From NCBI GenBank assembly GCA_902552475.1, contig CACDJC010000001.1, positions 75,001 to 117,186 on the forward strand: a DNA stretch of 42,186 nucleotides, written 5' to 3'. Position numbers and translations under genes: made by a program. The DNA is from an uncultured Pelagibacteraceae bacterium (lineage in GTDB: Bacteria > Pseudomonadota > Alphaproteobacteria > Pelagibacterales > Pelagibacteraceae). The notes below the pieces were generated by a model. It was not told where the DNA came from, made no database searches, and was given only the letters and a program-made list of their open reading frames with translations. This document shows positions 32,769-41,384 of this stretch, in pieces (position 1 is the first letter of the stretch; every line of letters starts with the position of its first letter).

Positions 32769-34457
32769 ATGACAAATATTATAGGAATTCATAATACTGG
32801 TATTCAATCGTCTTTATTTTCATTATCAAAAAAAAGAATATTTGGAATCCCTGAAGAAAGATTATCAAGAATAAAATATGATAAATATTTTCCAAGAAAA
32901 AATTTAGAACTTTTTTTAATTAAAAACAAAATAAATAATAAAAATAAATTAAAAATTGTTATAGCTTGGAATCCAATACTAAATATTAATGAAAAATACA
33001 GACCTAGTATTTCAGAATGGTCAAGACATCCTGCGGACAGATTATATTCTAATGTTAACCAAATAATACCAAACCTTGATTTGGACTTAAATGATTCTTC
33101 AAAAATTATATTTGATAAATATAGCCAGGCTGAAGTTATTTATTTAAATCATCATTTGGCACATGCTTATAATTCGTTTTATTGTTCAGGTTACAATAAC
33201 GCTGCAATTTTTTCATGTGATGGTTATGGAGAAAATGCCACCACATTTTGGGGTGTTGGAAAAGGTAATAAAATTGATGAAATAAAAACTACAAATTTTC
33301 CTCAATCTTTAGGACAGCTTTATAGCACTATTACTCAATTTTTAGGTTTTAGACCAAATTTTGATGAATGGAAAGTTATGGCACTAGCATCGTACGGCAA
33401 TCATAAAAAATATTTAAAAGATTTTAAAAATTTAGTGAAGATAAAAAGTAATGGAGAATTCGAATTAAATCTTAATTATTTTGACTTTTATAATTTTGAT
33501 AAAAAAAATTATTTTTCAAAAAAATTTGAAGATTTATTTGGAAAACCAAAAGATACACAGAAAAAATTAAACATCAAACACTTTAATATAGCCGCCGCTC
33601 TGCAGAAAACCGTAGAACTTTGTGTAGAAAACGCATTGATTTATTTGAAAAATAAGACTAAAGAAAAAAATTTATGTCTTTCTGGAGGAGTATTTATGAA
33701 CTCTGTTATGAATGGAAAAATATATAGATCCAATTTGTTTAAAAATGTTTTTATTCCATTTGCTCCTGATGATAGTGGAAACTCAATTGGAGCAGTTTGT
33801 TGGCAAAGTAAAGATAAAAAATTATTTAAGAATTTAAGCCCTTATCAAGGATCAGATTTTCTTGACAAAGATATTATAAAAATCCTTAAGAGAAACAAAA
33901 TTAAACACACAAAAATTTTAAATATAGCGCAAGACTGTTCTGAAGAATTAATTAAACATAAAATTATTTGCTGGTTTCAAGGAAAGTCTGAATTTGGTCA
34001 AAGAGCTTTAGGCAATAGATCAATATTAGCGAATCCAACAAGGAAAGATGTAAAAGATAAAGTAAATTTATCTGTAAAGTTTAGAGAAAGCTTTAGACCA
34101 TTTGCTGGATCAATATTAGAAGAATTTGCAAATGATTATTTTGTATCTCCTAAGAAGATTATTTCTCCATATATGGAGAAAGTTTTTTATATAAAAAAAA
34201 ATAGAAATAATCTTGTGCCTGGAATTGTACATATCGATAAAACTACAAGAATTCAGACGGTAAATATAAAACAAAATAATTTATACTATAAAGTAATCAA
34301 TTATTTCTATAAAAAAACAGGAATACCAATTATCTTAAATACTTCATTTAATATAAATAACGAGCCAATAGTCGAAACCCCTGAAGATGCTTTAAGGACC
34401 TTTTATTCAAGTGGTGCTGATATTCTTTATTTAGGCAGTTATAAAATAATTAAATGA
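32769..34457 (+). CDS. Carbamoyltransferase, NodU/CmcH family
   Basis: 562 residues, usual length. The N-terminal Kae1-like domain has YLNHHLAHAYNSFY (metal-binding His residues) and SCDGYGENATTFW; SGGVFMNSVMNGKI and APDDSGNSIGAV continue it; the C-terminal domain has FQGKSEFGQRALGNRSIL and LNTSFNINNEPIVETPEDAL. The enzyme makes carbamoyl-adenylate from carbamoyl phosphate and ATP and transfers the carbamoyl group to a hydroxyl, often on a sugar. Fourth gene in the operon and overlapping the FemAB-like gene by 4 bp. It probably decorates the surface glycan or its precursor. Confidence 0.93.
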   Translation: MTNIIGIHNTGIQSSLFSLSKKRIFGIPEERLSRIKYDKYFPRKNLELFLIKNKINNKNKLKIVIAWNPILNINEKYRPSISEWSRHPADRLYSNVNQIIPNLDLDLNDSSKIIFDKYSQAEVIYLNHHLAHAYNSFYCSGYNNAAIFSCDGYGENATTFWGVGKGNKIDEIKTTNFPQSLGQLYSTITQFLGFRPNFDEWKVMALASYGNHKKYLKDFKNLVKIKSNGEFELNLNYFDFYNFDKKNYFSKKFEDLFGKPKDTQKKLNIKHFNIAAALQKTVELCVENALIYLKNKTKEKNLCLSGGVFMNSVMNGKIYRSNLFKNVFIPFAPDDSGNSIGAVCWQSKDKKLFKNLSPYQGSDFLDKDIIKILKRNKIKHTKILNIAQDCSEELIKHKIICWFQGKSEFGQRALGNRSILANPTRKDVKDKVNLSVKFRESFRPFAGSILEEFANDYFVSPKKIISPYMEKVFYIKKNRNNLVPGIVHIDKTTRIQTVNIKQNNLYYKVINYFYKKTGIPIILNTSFNINNEPIVETPEDALRTFYSSGADILYLGSYKIIK

Positions 34458-35503
34458 CTCAATTTAAAGTAATCAAATTAGATAATAGAGAAGATTGGGA
34501 ATTATATTTAAGAAAAGCGAATTCTACAATTTTAGAAAATAGTTACCATTTTTGTGATATTTTTAAAAAATACTTAATTAATACTGAGCCAGAAATATAT
34601 TATTTTGAAGACAATAATTCAAAATGTACTTACACTTATCTTAAAAGTAAAACATCAATTGGAAATTACTACCATCTACACACCCCTTACTGTTATGGTG
34701 GGTTTTCAACAAATGATCATTCCGAAAGCTTTTTTTCATTATTTAGGAAAAATTTTGTTAAATATTGCAATGAAAATAAAATTATTACTGAATTTATAAG
34801 ATTAAGTCCAATAATCCATCATGGAAATAATTATTATAAAAAATATTTTGATTATTATAAATTTCACGGTAAAAATTTATATGTTAATTTAAAAAATGGA
34901 TATAATTTACCTTTAAGGGAAAATCATAGAAGACTTATAAAATCTGCAAGTCAGCAAAAAAATTTAATTTTTAATTTTGACGATAAAGTAAATTTTGAAA
35001 GTTTTTTTCACATGTATAATTATAATATGGAAGTAAAAAATGTGAAAAATTTTTTCAAATTTGATGAAAATTTCTTTAAAAATTTTTATAATAATTTAAA
35101 GAATGATATTTATTTTCCAACTATTAGCCTTAATGACAAAATTATAGCTGGAGCTATTTTTCTAAAAAACAAGGAATTTTTGGATCTTTATTTGGCCGCT
35201 TCTTACCCTAAGGCAAAAGAAATTAAAGGTTGTAACCACTTGCTCTTTCACAAATTTATCAAGAAAATTTCTTCAGAAAAAAAGAATATAAAATTTATAC
35301 ACTTGGGTGGAGGATCAGACAATTTAAAGTATTTTAAATCTGGCTTTGATCACTCTGAATTTGATTATTATGTTATTAAAAACATAATTAACAAAGATTT
35401 ATTTGAAAAAATTTGTAAAGTTAAAATTAGCAATGTAAATTATAATACAATTTTTCCAGATCAAAAACTTTATAATTTTGCTCTCTCAAGAGATCGAACT
35501 TAA
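34454..35503 (+). CDS. FemAB/GNAT-like acyl- or aminoacyltransferase
   Basis: 349 residues. NHRRLIKSASQQKN is the N-terminal helix typical of FemAB/BioF2-like enzymes; the C-terminal GNAT domain has KIIAGAIFLKNKEFLDLYLAAS and GCNHLLFHKFIKK followed by IHLGGGSDNLKYFKSGF, matching the acyl-acceptor loop. Two tandem GNAT-like folds are expected in this superfamily. It transfers an amino acid from a tRNA or an acyl group from CoA to an amino group; an acylated aminosugar is the likely product here. Last gene of the plus-strand operon. No signal peptide. Confidence 0.82.
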   Translation: MTQFKVIKLDNREDWELYLRKANSTILENSYHFCDIFKKYLINTEPEIYYFEDNNSKCTYTYLKSKTSIGNYYHLHTPYCYGGFSTNDHSESFFSLFRKNFVKYCNENKIITEFIRLSPIIHHGNNYYKKYFDYYKFHGKNLYVNLKNGYNLPLRENHRRLIKSASQQKNLIFNFDDKVNFESFFHMYNYNMEVKNVKNFFKFDENFFKNFYNNLKNDIYFPTISLNDKIIAGAIFLKNKEFLDLYLAASYPKAKEIKGCNHLLFHKFIKKISSEKKNIKFIHLGGGSDNLKYFKSGFDHSEFDYYVIKNIINKDLFEKICKVKISNVNYNTIFPDQKLYNFALSRDRT

Positions 35504-35528
35504 ATAATATTATTATAAAAAATAAAAT

Positions 35529-36695
35529 TTAATTAATATTAAAATAAACTGATTTGTTGGAAGCTATAAATTTTTTTATTATATTAGAATCCTCATCTAA
35601 AATTTTTACATGTTGATAATTTTTTTTAAATTCTTCATCAAAATTTTTTTCGTTTTTTTTATACTTTTTTTTAAATACTAAAGTTGATTGAATTAGATTG
35701 GGATATTTTTTATCCTTTGTTTCATAATCCTCAATTAATTGAAATGAATACTTATTCATAAGATAAATTATATGGATTTTACTATAATAAAACATTTTGC
35801 CTTGTGTGAATAAATAAGAAAAATCTTCAGCCTTACTTTTTTTGGTATTAATTTTTTCACAAACACCATCTAAATATTCACTTTCATCAATTATTACTAC
35901 CGAATCTTTTGAAGTAATTTTCTCTAAAATTTCTAAAGATTTATAAGGATTTTGCATGTGTCTAAAACACTTAGAAAATAGTACATAATCAAAAAATTTA
36001 TTTTCACTTAGAAATTTATCTTCTTCCAATTCAAATAAGTTGTTTCTAATTTTTTTAGAAAGATGAGGAAATTTTTTATTAGAAAAATTTACTGAGATTG
36101 AATTAGGTTCAATGCCATATGCATCAAACCAATAATCTAATTTTTCAAGGGCCCACGATCTGTAACTAGAAACTTCTAAAAACTTTGACTTTTTTATATT
36201 AAAAAATTTATTAAATATTTTTGAAAAGAAAAATTTTGTATAAAATTTTAAATTAAGAATTTTTTTTACTCTAGCATTATGCTTAGCTACTCCGTAATAT
36301 TTATCAATTGATAAAAGATTTTCATCATAAATTGAGGGGTTAGCTCCATCTTCAATTTGCATATAGTCGAAAAAAAAATTATTATCATAATGGCAGTTAG
36401 AAAAAACCAAACCACAATTTTTACACATTACTAATTGTTCATTGTTTAATTGAAATTTTATATTATTGAAATAGTGTTTTAAATTTTTATCTCCTTCTTT
36501 AAAATCATAAAATAAAAACTGTCTATATTGTGGAGTTATATTTTTAAAATTAGTATGATTACATATTGGACAAGAATTTACTTTTATGTAGTTATCAATA
36601 TATTTGCTAAAAAATTTTTTTTTTAGATCAAAATTTTTAATAATAACTTTATAATCTTCGTTATCTTTAATATCAAATTGAGGGACTAAGTTCAT
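35529..36695 (-). CDS. Methyltransferase-like protein with N-terminal zinc-ribbon cysteines (C-methyltransferase type)
   Basis: 388 residues. Cysteines C42/C45 in SCPICNH and C91/C94 in CKNCGLVFSN are like the zinc-binding N-terminal domain of sugar C-methyltransferases such as TylCIII/NovU. The middle part has a strand followed by YGIEPNSISVNF (SAM acidic-loop region) and later LFSKCFRHMQNPYKSLEIL. The motif-I loop, usually E-x-G-x-G-x-G, reads LEVSSYRSWA, so the glycines are missing. SAM binding may be altered or lost. Function: C-methylation of an NDP-sugar keto group is the family role but is uncertain here. It follows the radical SAM gene on the same strand after 38 bp. Confidence 0.72.
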   Translation of the reverse strand: MNLVPQFDIKDNEDYKVIIKNFDLKKKFFSKYIDNYIKVNSCPICNHTNFKNITPQYRQFLFYDFKEGDKNLKHYFNNIKFQLNNEQLVMCKNCGLVFSNCHYDNNFFFDYMQIEDGANPSIYDENLLSIDKYYGVAKHNARVKKILNLKFYTKFFFSKIFNKFFNIKKSKFLEVSSYRSWALEKLDYWFDAYGIEPNSISVNFSNKKFPHLSKKIRNNLFELEEDKFLSENKFFDYVLFSKCFRHMQNPYKSLEILEKITSKDSVVIIDESEYLDGVCEKINTKKSKAEDFSYLFTQGKMFYYSKIHIIYLMNKYSFQLIEDYETKDKKYPNLIQSTLVFKKKYKKNEKNFDEEFKKNYQHVKILDEDSNIIKKFIASNKSVYFNIN

Positions 36696-36733
36696 GAATA
36701 ATTTTTAGAGAAAATTTTTTCATACTTTAAAAT

Positions 36734-37930
36734 TTAACCAATAAAATTTGGATGAATGCTTTTAATTTCATTTTCTGTTAAATCTTCTACTAGAGAAAAT
36801 TCTTGATTTAAATCACTTGTACTGTCTGAGGATGCACCTTTTTGATTGAAATTATCCCAAAGAACTTTATTTAATGGGTCAAGCTTACAACCTGCAGGAC
36901 ATTTATTTAAATTAATTTTTTTTACTATTTCTTTTCTTTCTTCGGAAAACCAAATATTTTTAAATGAATTTTCATAAATATTTCCTAATTTAAATCCTCT
37001 TCCTTTAAGATTTCCACATAACTCAACCGATCCATCTTCATCAAGATACGGAGCTAGTGGAGTTGCATTACATTTTTTGTAGTACACACCGTTATTATAG
37101 GATTTCCCCAAAACCTCTTTGAACTGTGAAATTTTCATGTAAACTTTAAAATCCTCATTTTCCTCTTTTTTTGCTTCTTTAAGGAAAGGGATTACTTCTT
37201 CATTTTTTAAATGATTTATTTCGTGATTAGGGTTTAAGTCATTTTTATACATTGGTTTGAAAGTTACATAATCAATACCAAGAGATTTAAAAAACTTTGC
37301 TGCTTCTGGTACTTCTCTGTAATTCCAGTGATTACAGACATACTGGGCTCCAATGACAGGGTATTTATTTTTACCTCTTAATTTCACTAAATTTTTTATG
37401 TTATTAATTATAAGTTCAAAATCGTCCGATAAATGACTTTTTTGGTGGCTTAATTTATTAGCAGCATCAATACTACATCTTACAAAGAAAAAGTTTTTTA
37501 AAAACGAGTCAAATATTTCTTTCTTTTTAAAAGACATGTTAGAGAATATACCAATATCTATTTCAAGTTTTTTTATTTCATCAATTATGTAGTTAAACTT
37601 TTTATGTAAAGTTGGTTCTCCGTCACCCACAATAGTAATAGCTTTTAATCCCATTTCTTTAGCTTCCTTTAGAGCTTCTATGATTTTTAAATCAGCTTGG
37701 ATAGGTTTTGGAGGAGGTCTATTAGTACCAGACCTTTTATTTTGCTGTCCAGATTGATTCCAGTTAATGTAACACCATGGACATTTGTGATTACAAAAAT
37801 TTGTTAAACCTACAGTTATATGGATAGGTGTTGTGTCTCCACTGTTTTTTAATTGCTCAATTTTTTTAGTGTGATGAAATACTTTATAGGGACTTTGAAA
37901 ATCTTCAAAAACTGGAGCTATTTTTTTCAT
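36734..37930 (-). CDS. Radical SAM/SPASM protein
   Basis: 398 residues. The 4Fe-4S motif C-x3-C-x2-C is at Cys46, Cys50 and Cys53 (NFCNHKCPWCYINW), followed by TIVGDGEPTLH (GGE-equivalent) and later strands of the partial TIM barrel. The C-terminal region has a SPASM-like Cys set (CNATPLAPYLDEDGSVELCGN, then KCPAGC) for an extra cluster. It generates a 5'-deoxyadenosyl radical to modify a substrate; related proteins occur in surface glycan and peptide-modification loci. It shares a base with the ABC ATPase gene, so it is coupled to the exporter. The substrate is unknown: a sugar or a peptide is possible. Confidence 0.88.
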   Translation of the reverse strand: MKKIAPVFEDFQSPYKVFHHTKKIEQLKNSGDTTPIHITVGLTNFCNHKCPWCYINWNQSGQQNKRSGTNRPPPKPIQADLKIIEALKEAKEMGLKAITIVGDGEPTLHKKFNYIIDEIKKLEIDIGIFSNMSFKKKEIFDSFLKNFFFVRCSIDAANKLSHQKSHLSDDFELIINNIKNLVKLRGKNKYPVIGAQYVCNHWNYREVPEAAKFFKSLGIDYVTFKPMYKNDLNPNHEINHLKNEEVIPFLKEAKKEENEDFKVYMKISQFKEVLGKSYNNGVYYKKCNATPLAPYLDEDGSVELCGNLKGRGFKLGNIYENSFKNIWFSEERKEIVKKINLNKCPAGCKLDPLNKVLWDNFNQKGASSDSTSDLNQEFSLVEDLTENEIKSIHPNFIG

Positions 37931-38688
37931 TAATTTTCTTGATAATATTTATTTCTAAAGTAGTCCAATCCCGCTTGAATGTCATTAAATACTTCAAGAG
38001 TACCTTTTTTCATTAAAAAAAGCCTATTACAGTACTTTTCAACAAAGTTTAAGTCATGAGATGCAAAAAACTTAATTTTTTTCTCACTAAGATACTTATC
38101 TAATTCAGCGCCAGCTTTTTTCTTGAAGTTTTCATCTCCTGTTGAAATCCCCTCATCTATTGCAGCTATATCGGACTTTATATTCATTAATATTGCAAAA
38201 AAAAGTCTCGTTAGCATCCCAGAGGAATATGTTTTAATTGGAAAATTTAAGTATTCTTCTAGTTCAGAAAATTCTTCTACTTTTTGAATTAAGATTTTTA
38301 ATTCAGTACTTTTATCAAAATATAACCAAAAAATTTTGATATTTTCATAACCAGTAGCATCAGGTTTTGTTATTGCATGTACGTTTAAAAAAGGAGAAAT
38401 ATCTCCTTCAATATGTACCTTTCCTATTTCAGGATGATAGACACCAGAAATAACTTTTAGAAGTGTAGTTTTACCACATCCGTTATGACCCATTATACCA
38501 ACAGTATCATTATCCTTTACCTCAAAATTTATATTACTTAAAATTTCAGAGTATAAATTTCCATTTTCTGATCCTTTTTTTACACCAACTAAATTATTTG
38601 AAAAATCAGTCAACTTCTTCAGAGAAAATAATCTTTTGTTGAATATTGGTATTCTTAGAGAAACATTTTCAAAAACTACCTTAGCCAT
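37930..38688 (-). CDS. ABC transporter ATP-binding protein, polysaccharide export (Wzt/KpsT-like)
   Basis: 252 residues. Walker A GHNGCGKTT (67-75), signature TYSSGM (153-158), Walker B IAAIDEGIS (174-182), and the switch His in FFASHDLNF. The N-terminal segment with NLYSEILSNINFEVKDND is typical of O-antigen/teichoic exporters. It lacks the extra C-terminal carbohydrate-binding domain of Wzt (about 150-180 residues), so the glycan cap is probably not read by this chain, making it closer to KpsT. Directly follows the permease gene (1-bp gap). It powers transport of lipid-linked or capsule polymer through the permease. Confidence 0.92.
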   Translation of the reverse strand: MAKVVFENVSLRIPIFNKRLFSLKKLTDFSNNLVGVKKGSENGNLYSEILSNINFEVKDNDTVGIMGHNGCGKTTLLKVISGVYHPEIGKVHIEGDISPFLNVHAITKPDATGYENIKIFWLYFDKSTELKILIQKVEEFSELEEYLNFPIKTYSSGMLTRLFFAILMNIKSDIAAIDEGISTGDENFKKKAGAELDKYLSEKKIKFFASHDLNFVEKYCNRLFLMKKGTLEVFNDIQAGLDYFRNKYYQEN

Positions 38689-38689
38689 A

Positions 38690-39451
38690 CTAAATCCATA
38701 AATTAAATTTCTTCTCGTACTTCTTATAAATTAAAATACTTAAAATTATTAAAATAAATGTAAATGTTGAAGTGTAAAGCAAATTAAATTTAGAAAGACT
38801 CATTCCTAATAGTGGATCTCTAATGGTTTGTATTAATTGATATACAATATTCCAATCAGCTAGGAGTGCTCTATTACCTTTCAATAAATCAGGCATCCAA
38901 AAAATTGGAGTTATTAAAAAAAGTAAAAACATTAGATTTCTAATTATTAAAATGAAGTCTCTAAATCTTGTACATAAAAAACTTAAAATTATTGAAAAAC
39001 ATAATGCATTTATTAGCAACATTATAATCCCATAAAAAATCCAAAAGGCATTTAATGTCAATTTAACATCAGTAAAATATAAAGCTAAAAATATTACTAA
39101 ACAATTATGGCCTAGTATAATGAGATTTTTAAACACGTGGATTAAACACCACTTAATAGGTTTGATTGCTAAATTATTAAAAACATCATTAATTAGCATT
39201 TGTGATCCTTCTTCAACTACTGTCAAAATAAATCCCCATATAATTACCCCTATAGCAATCCAAGGCACAACAGCTTTGACATCCATTCCCCATAAAGAGT
39301 GAAAAACAAATGTTAATCCACCAATTAAAATTATTGAACTTAAAACAATCCAGAAAGGTCCAAGAACTGACCTTGCATATCTTAATTTAACATCTATCCA
39401 GCTAAGCTCCAAGCAACTTGATAAATATATAATTATTTTATTGATATTCAT
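38690..39451 (-). CDS. ABC-2 type polysaccharide export permease (Wzm/KpsM-like)
   Basis: 253 residues with about six hydrophobic segments. The cytoplasmic N-terminal RYARSVLGPFWIVLSS stretch is the family signature before TM1; LCTRFRDFILIIRNLMFLLF matches the conserved loop (RFRD) and TM5 region. The protein pairs with the ATPase directly downstream (1-bp gap) to export the glycan across the inner membrane. It is the first gene of the minus-strand unit, with a 186-bp divergent gap on its 5' side. No sign of truncation. Confidence 0.92.
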   Translation of the reverse strand: MNINKIIIYLSSCLELSWIDVKLRYARSVLGPFWIVLSSIILIGGLTFVFHSLWGMDVKAVVPWIAIGVIIWGFILTVVEEGSQMLINDVFNNLAIKPIKWCLIHVFKNLIILGHNCLVIFLALYFTDVKLTLNAFWIFYGIIMLLINALCFSIILSFLCTRFRDFILIIRNLMFLLFLITPIFWMPDLLKGNRALLADWNIVYQLIQTIRDPLLGMSLSKFNLLYTSTFTFILIILSILIYKKYEKKFNLWI

Positions 39452-39637
39452 ATATTATTACAATTTTTTCAAATACTAGTGTTAAAAAGTATTTCATTTT
39501 CTTATACCAAAATTATTTGCAATTGCTATCATTTGAAATTAATCGATTAAATGTAATTGGTAAATATATAAACATTATAGTTATATTTATTCTATTTAAT
39601 ATATATTGTTAAATTGATAAAATATAATCCACTCTAT
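39452..39637. promoter_or_regulatory. Divergent intergenic region
   Basis: A 186-bp gap between the permease start on minus and the methyltransferase start on plus, the longest gene-free stretch in the window. It is AT-rich with a few G/C spots (around 39510-39522 and an AATCGATT palindrome at 39540-39547). It should hold the promoter of the export operon and one for the rightward genes, but no reliable -35/-10 pair can be named. Confidence 0.35.
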
Positions 39638-40318
39638 ATGGATATGGCCAAAAAGTATAATTTATTAAAAAGTAAGAAGTCTTATAGAAATATAAGAGAT
39701 AGAGATACATCTAGAAAAAATAAACTATTGGCATCAAAATTTTCTAAAGAATATTTTGATGGAACAAGATCCCAAGGATATGGTGGATATTATTATGACG
39801 GGAGATGGATTAAAATTGCAAAAAAACTTATTAAAAAGTTCAATTTGAAAAAAGGCTCTAAGGTTCTTGATATTGGTTGTGCAAAAGGTTTTTTAATTCA
39901 TGATTTAAAAAAACAATCAAAGAACAAAATAAAAGTTTATGGAATTGATGTATCAAAATATGCAAAATCAAAAGCAATGATTTCAGTAAAATCAAAAATT
40001 CAAATAATGAATTGTAAAAAACTTGATTTTAAAGATAATTATTTTGATTTAGTAGTTGCGATAAATGTAGTTCATAATTTAAATTATAATTTATGTAAAA
40101 AATCAATAAAAGAAATACAAAGAGTTTCGAATGGTAGAGCTTTTATTCAAGTAGATGCATATAGAAATCAAAATGAATTAAAAATTTTAAAGAAATGGAT
40201 AGTAACTGCAAAAACATATCTTAAACCACTTGAATGGAGAAAAATGTTTAATGAAGTGGGTTATTCGGGTTTTTATGATTACACAATTTTAGAAGATGAC
40301 AAATGGTTAATAAAATAA
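39638..40318 (+). CDS. Class I SAM-dependent methyltransferase
   Basis: 226 residues from the ATG at 39638; the open frame reaches a TTG at 39614, but the ATG gives a cleaner start, and a second ATG at 39644 is possible. SVLD-like KVLDIGCAKGFLI (about 75-87) is SAM motif I; GIDVSKYAKS is the acidic-loop region; FDLVVAINVVHNL is motif II/III. A Gly/Tyr-rich stretch (SQGYGGYYYDGRW, residues 45-57) precedes motif I. Probably methylates a sugar or other small molecule. It stands alone before a GmhB-like gene with a 46-bp gap; function by context only. Confidence 0.82.
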   Translation: MDMAKKYNLLKSKKSYRNIRDRDTSRKNKLLASKFSKEYFDGTRSQGYGGYYYDGRWIKIAKKLIKKFNLKKGSKVLDIGCAKGFLIHDLKKQSKNKIKVYGIDVSKYAKSKAMISVKSKIQIMNCKKLDFKDNYFDLVVAINVVHNLNYNLCKKSIKEIQRVSNGRAFIQVDAYRNQNELKILKKWIVTAKTYLKPLEWRKMFNEVGYSGFYDYTILEDDKWLIK

Positions 40319-40364
40319 GTATTCTAATATTTTATTAAATTAACTTTTAAAAAATATTTCTTAT

Positions 40365-40910
40365 ATGAGAATTAAGCACAAGAATAAATCAATTTTTTTA
40401 GATCGAGATGGAACATTAATCAAAGCAATTAAAAAAAGTAAGTTTAAATATAGACCTCCATATAACAAAAAAGAATTAAAAATATTTGAGGATATAAAAT
40501 TTTTAAAGTTATTTTCAAAAAAATATTTTTTAATTATATGTACAAATCAACCAGATTTAAAAAGAGGATTACAAACTAAAGTATTTAATAATTTTATTAA
40601 CAATCAAATAAAAAAAAAAATCCCTATAAAAGATATTTTTTCGTGTGAGTGTTTAAAAACAGAGAAAAATTGTAATTGTTATAAACCTAAAACAGACATG
40701 ATATTAAAAGCAAAAAAAAAATATAAAATTAGTTTAAGCGAATCGTATGTGATAGGTGATAGTTGGCGTGACATTTCACTGGGTCAAAAAACTGGTTGTA
40801 AAACTATTTTAGTAGAAAGAGACCAAAATAAAGTAATTATGAAAAAAAAAATTTTTAAACCAGATTTTATAATTAAAAATTTTAGAAATTTAAAAAAAAT
40901 TATTAAATAA
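40365..40910 (+). CDS. HAD-IIIA phosphatase, GmhB/HisB-like
   Basis: 181 residues, GmhB length. FLDRDGTL (11-18) holds nucleophile Asp13 and Asp15, CTNQ (59-62) is motif II, KPK (107-109) is motif III, and GDSWRDI (131-137) is motif IV. Between them a candidate zinc loop has four Cys (94, 96, 103, 105) spaced C-x-C-x6-C-x-C, where E. coli GmhB has a Cys/His set. GmhB removes the 7-phosphate of heptose 1,7-bisphosphate. With GmhA-like and HldE-like genes also present, it completes an NDP-heptose-type route in this window. It is 1 bp before the NUDIX gene. Confidence 0.86.
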   Translation: MRIKHKNKSIFLDRDGTLIKAIKKSKFKYRPPYNKKELKIFEDIKFLKLFSKKYFLIICTNQPDLKRGLQTKVFNNFINNQIKKKIPIKDIFSCECLKTEKNCNCYKPKTDMILKAKKKYKISLSESYVIGDSWRDISLGQKTGCKTILVERDQNKVIMKKKIFKPDFIIKNFRNLKKIIK

Positions 40911-40911
40911 T

Positions 40912-41364
40912 ATGAAATTGATACAAAATAACCCAAAAAATGCCTCAGCTATAATAATTCATTTCAAAAAAAAATTATTATTAGTTTTAAGATCTAATAA
41001 TAAAAAAATTTTTTATCCAAACCATTATGGTATTTTTGGAGGCGCAAAAGAAAAAAATGAGACGTATAAAGATACTGCAAAAAGAGAATTGTTGGAAGAA
41101 ACTAATTTAAATGTATCCAAAAAAAATATTAAATATTTGGCTGATATTAAGTTTTCTTTTCCAAATTTTAAAATTGTTAATAGAAAAATATATACTTACC
41201 AAATCATTGATTTAAGTAAATTTCAAAAAAATTTTATATTAGGTGAAGGAGAGAAATGTAAATTTTTAAATTATCATCAAATAAAGAGTTTGGCCAATAT
41301 TGTACCATATGATAGACTTGCTATTGATCTTTTTTTTGCAGCAAATATGAAGTTTAAAAATTAA
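40912..41364 (+). CDS. NUDIX hydrolase
   Basis: 150 residues. The Nudix box runs from Gly44 to Leu66: GGAKEKNE (G-x5-E), then AKRELLEETNL with R-E-x-x-E-E. The final Gly of the canonical box is Asn. The family cleaves nucleoside diphosphates linked to another group; in sugar loci GDP-mannose hydrolases (Gmm) and ADP-sugar hydrolases are typical. The position, 1 bp after the GmhB-like phosphatase and 20 bp before an aminotransferase, suggests a role on NDP-sugar pools or editing. Substrate not predictable. Confidence 0.87.
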   Translation: MKLIQNNPKNASAIIIHFKKKLLLVLRSNNKKIFYPNHYGIFGGAKEKNETYKDTAKRELLEETNLNVSKKNIKYLADIKFSFPNFKIVNRKIYTYQIIDLSKFQKNFILGEGEKCKFLNYHQIKSLANIVPYDRLAIDLFFAANMKFKN

Positions 41365-41384
41365 ATAGTCAAAAAATTTTATAA

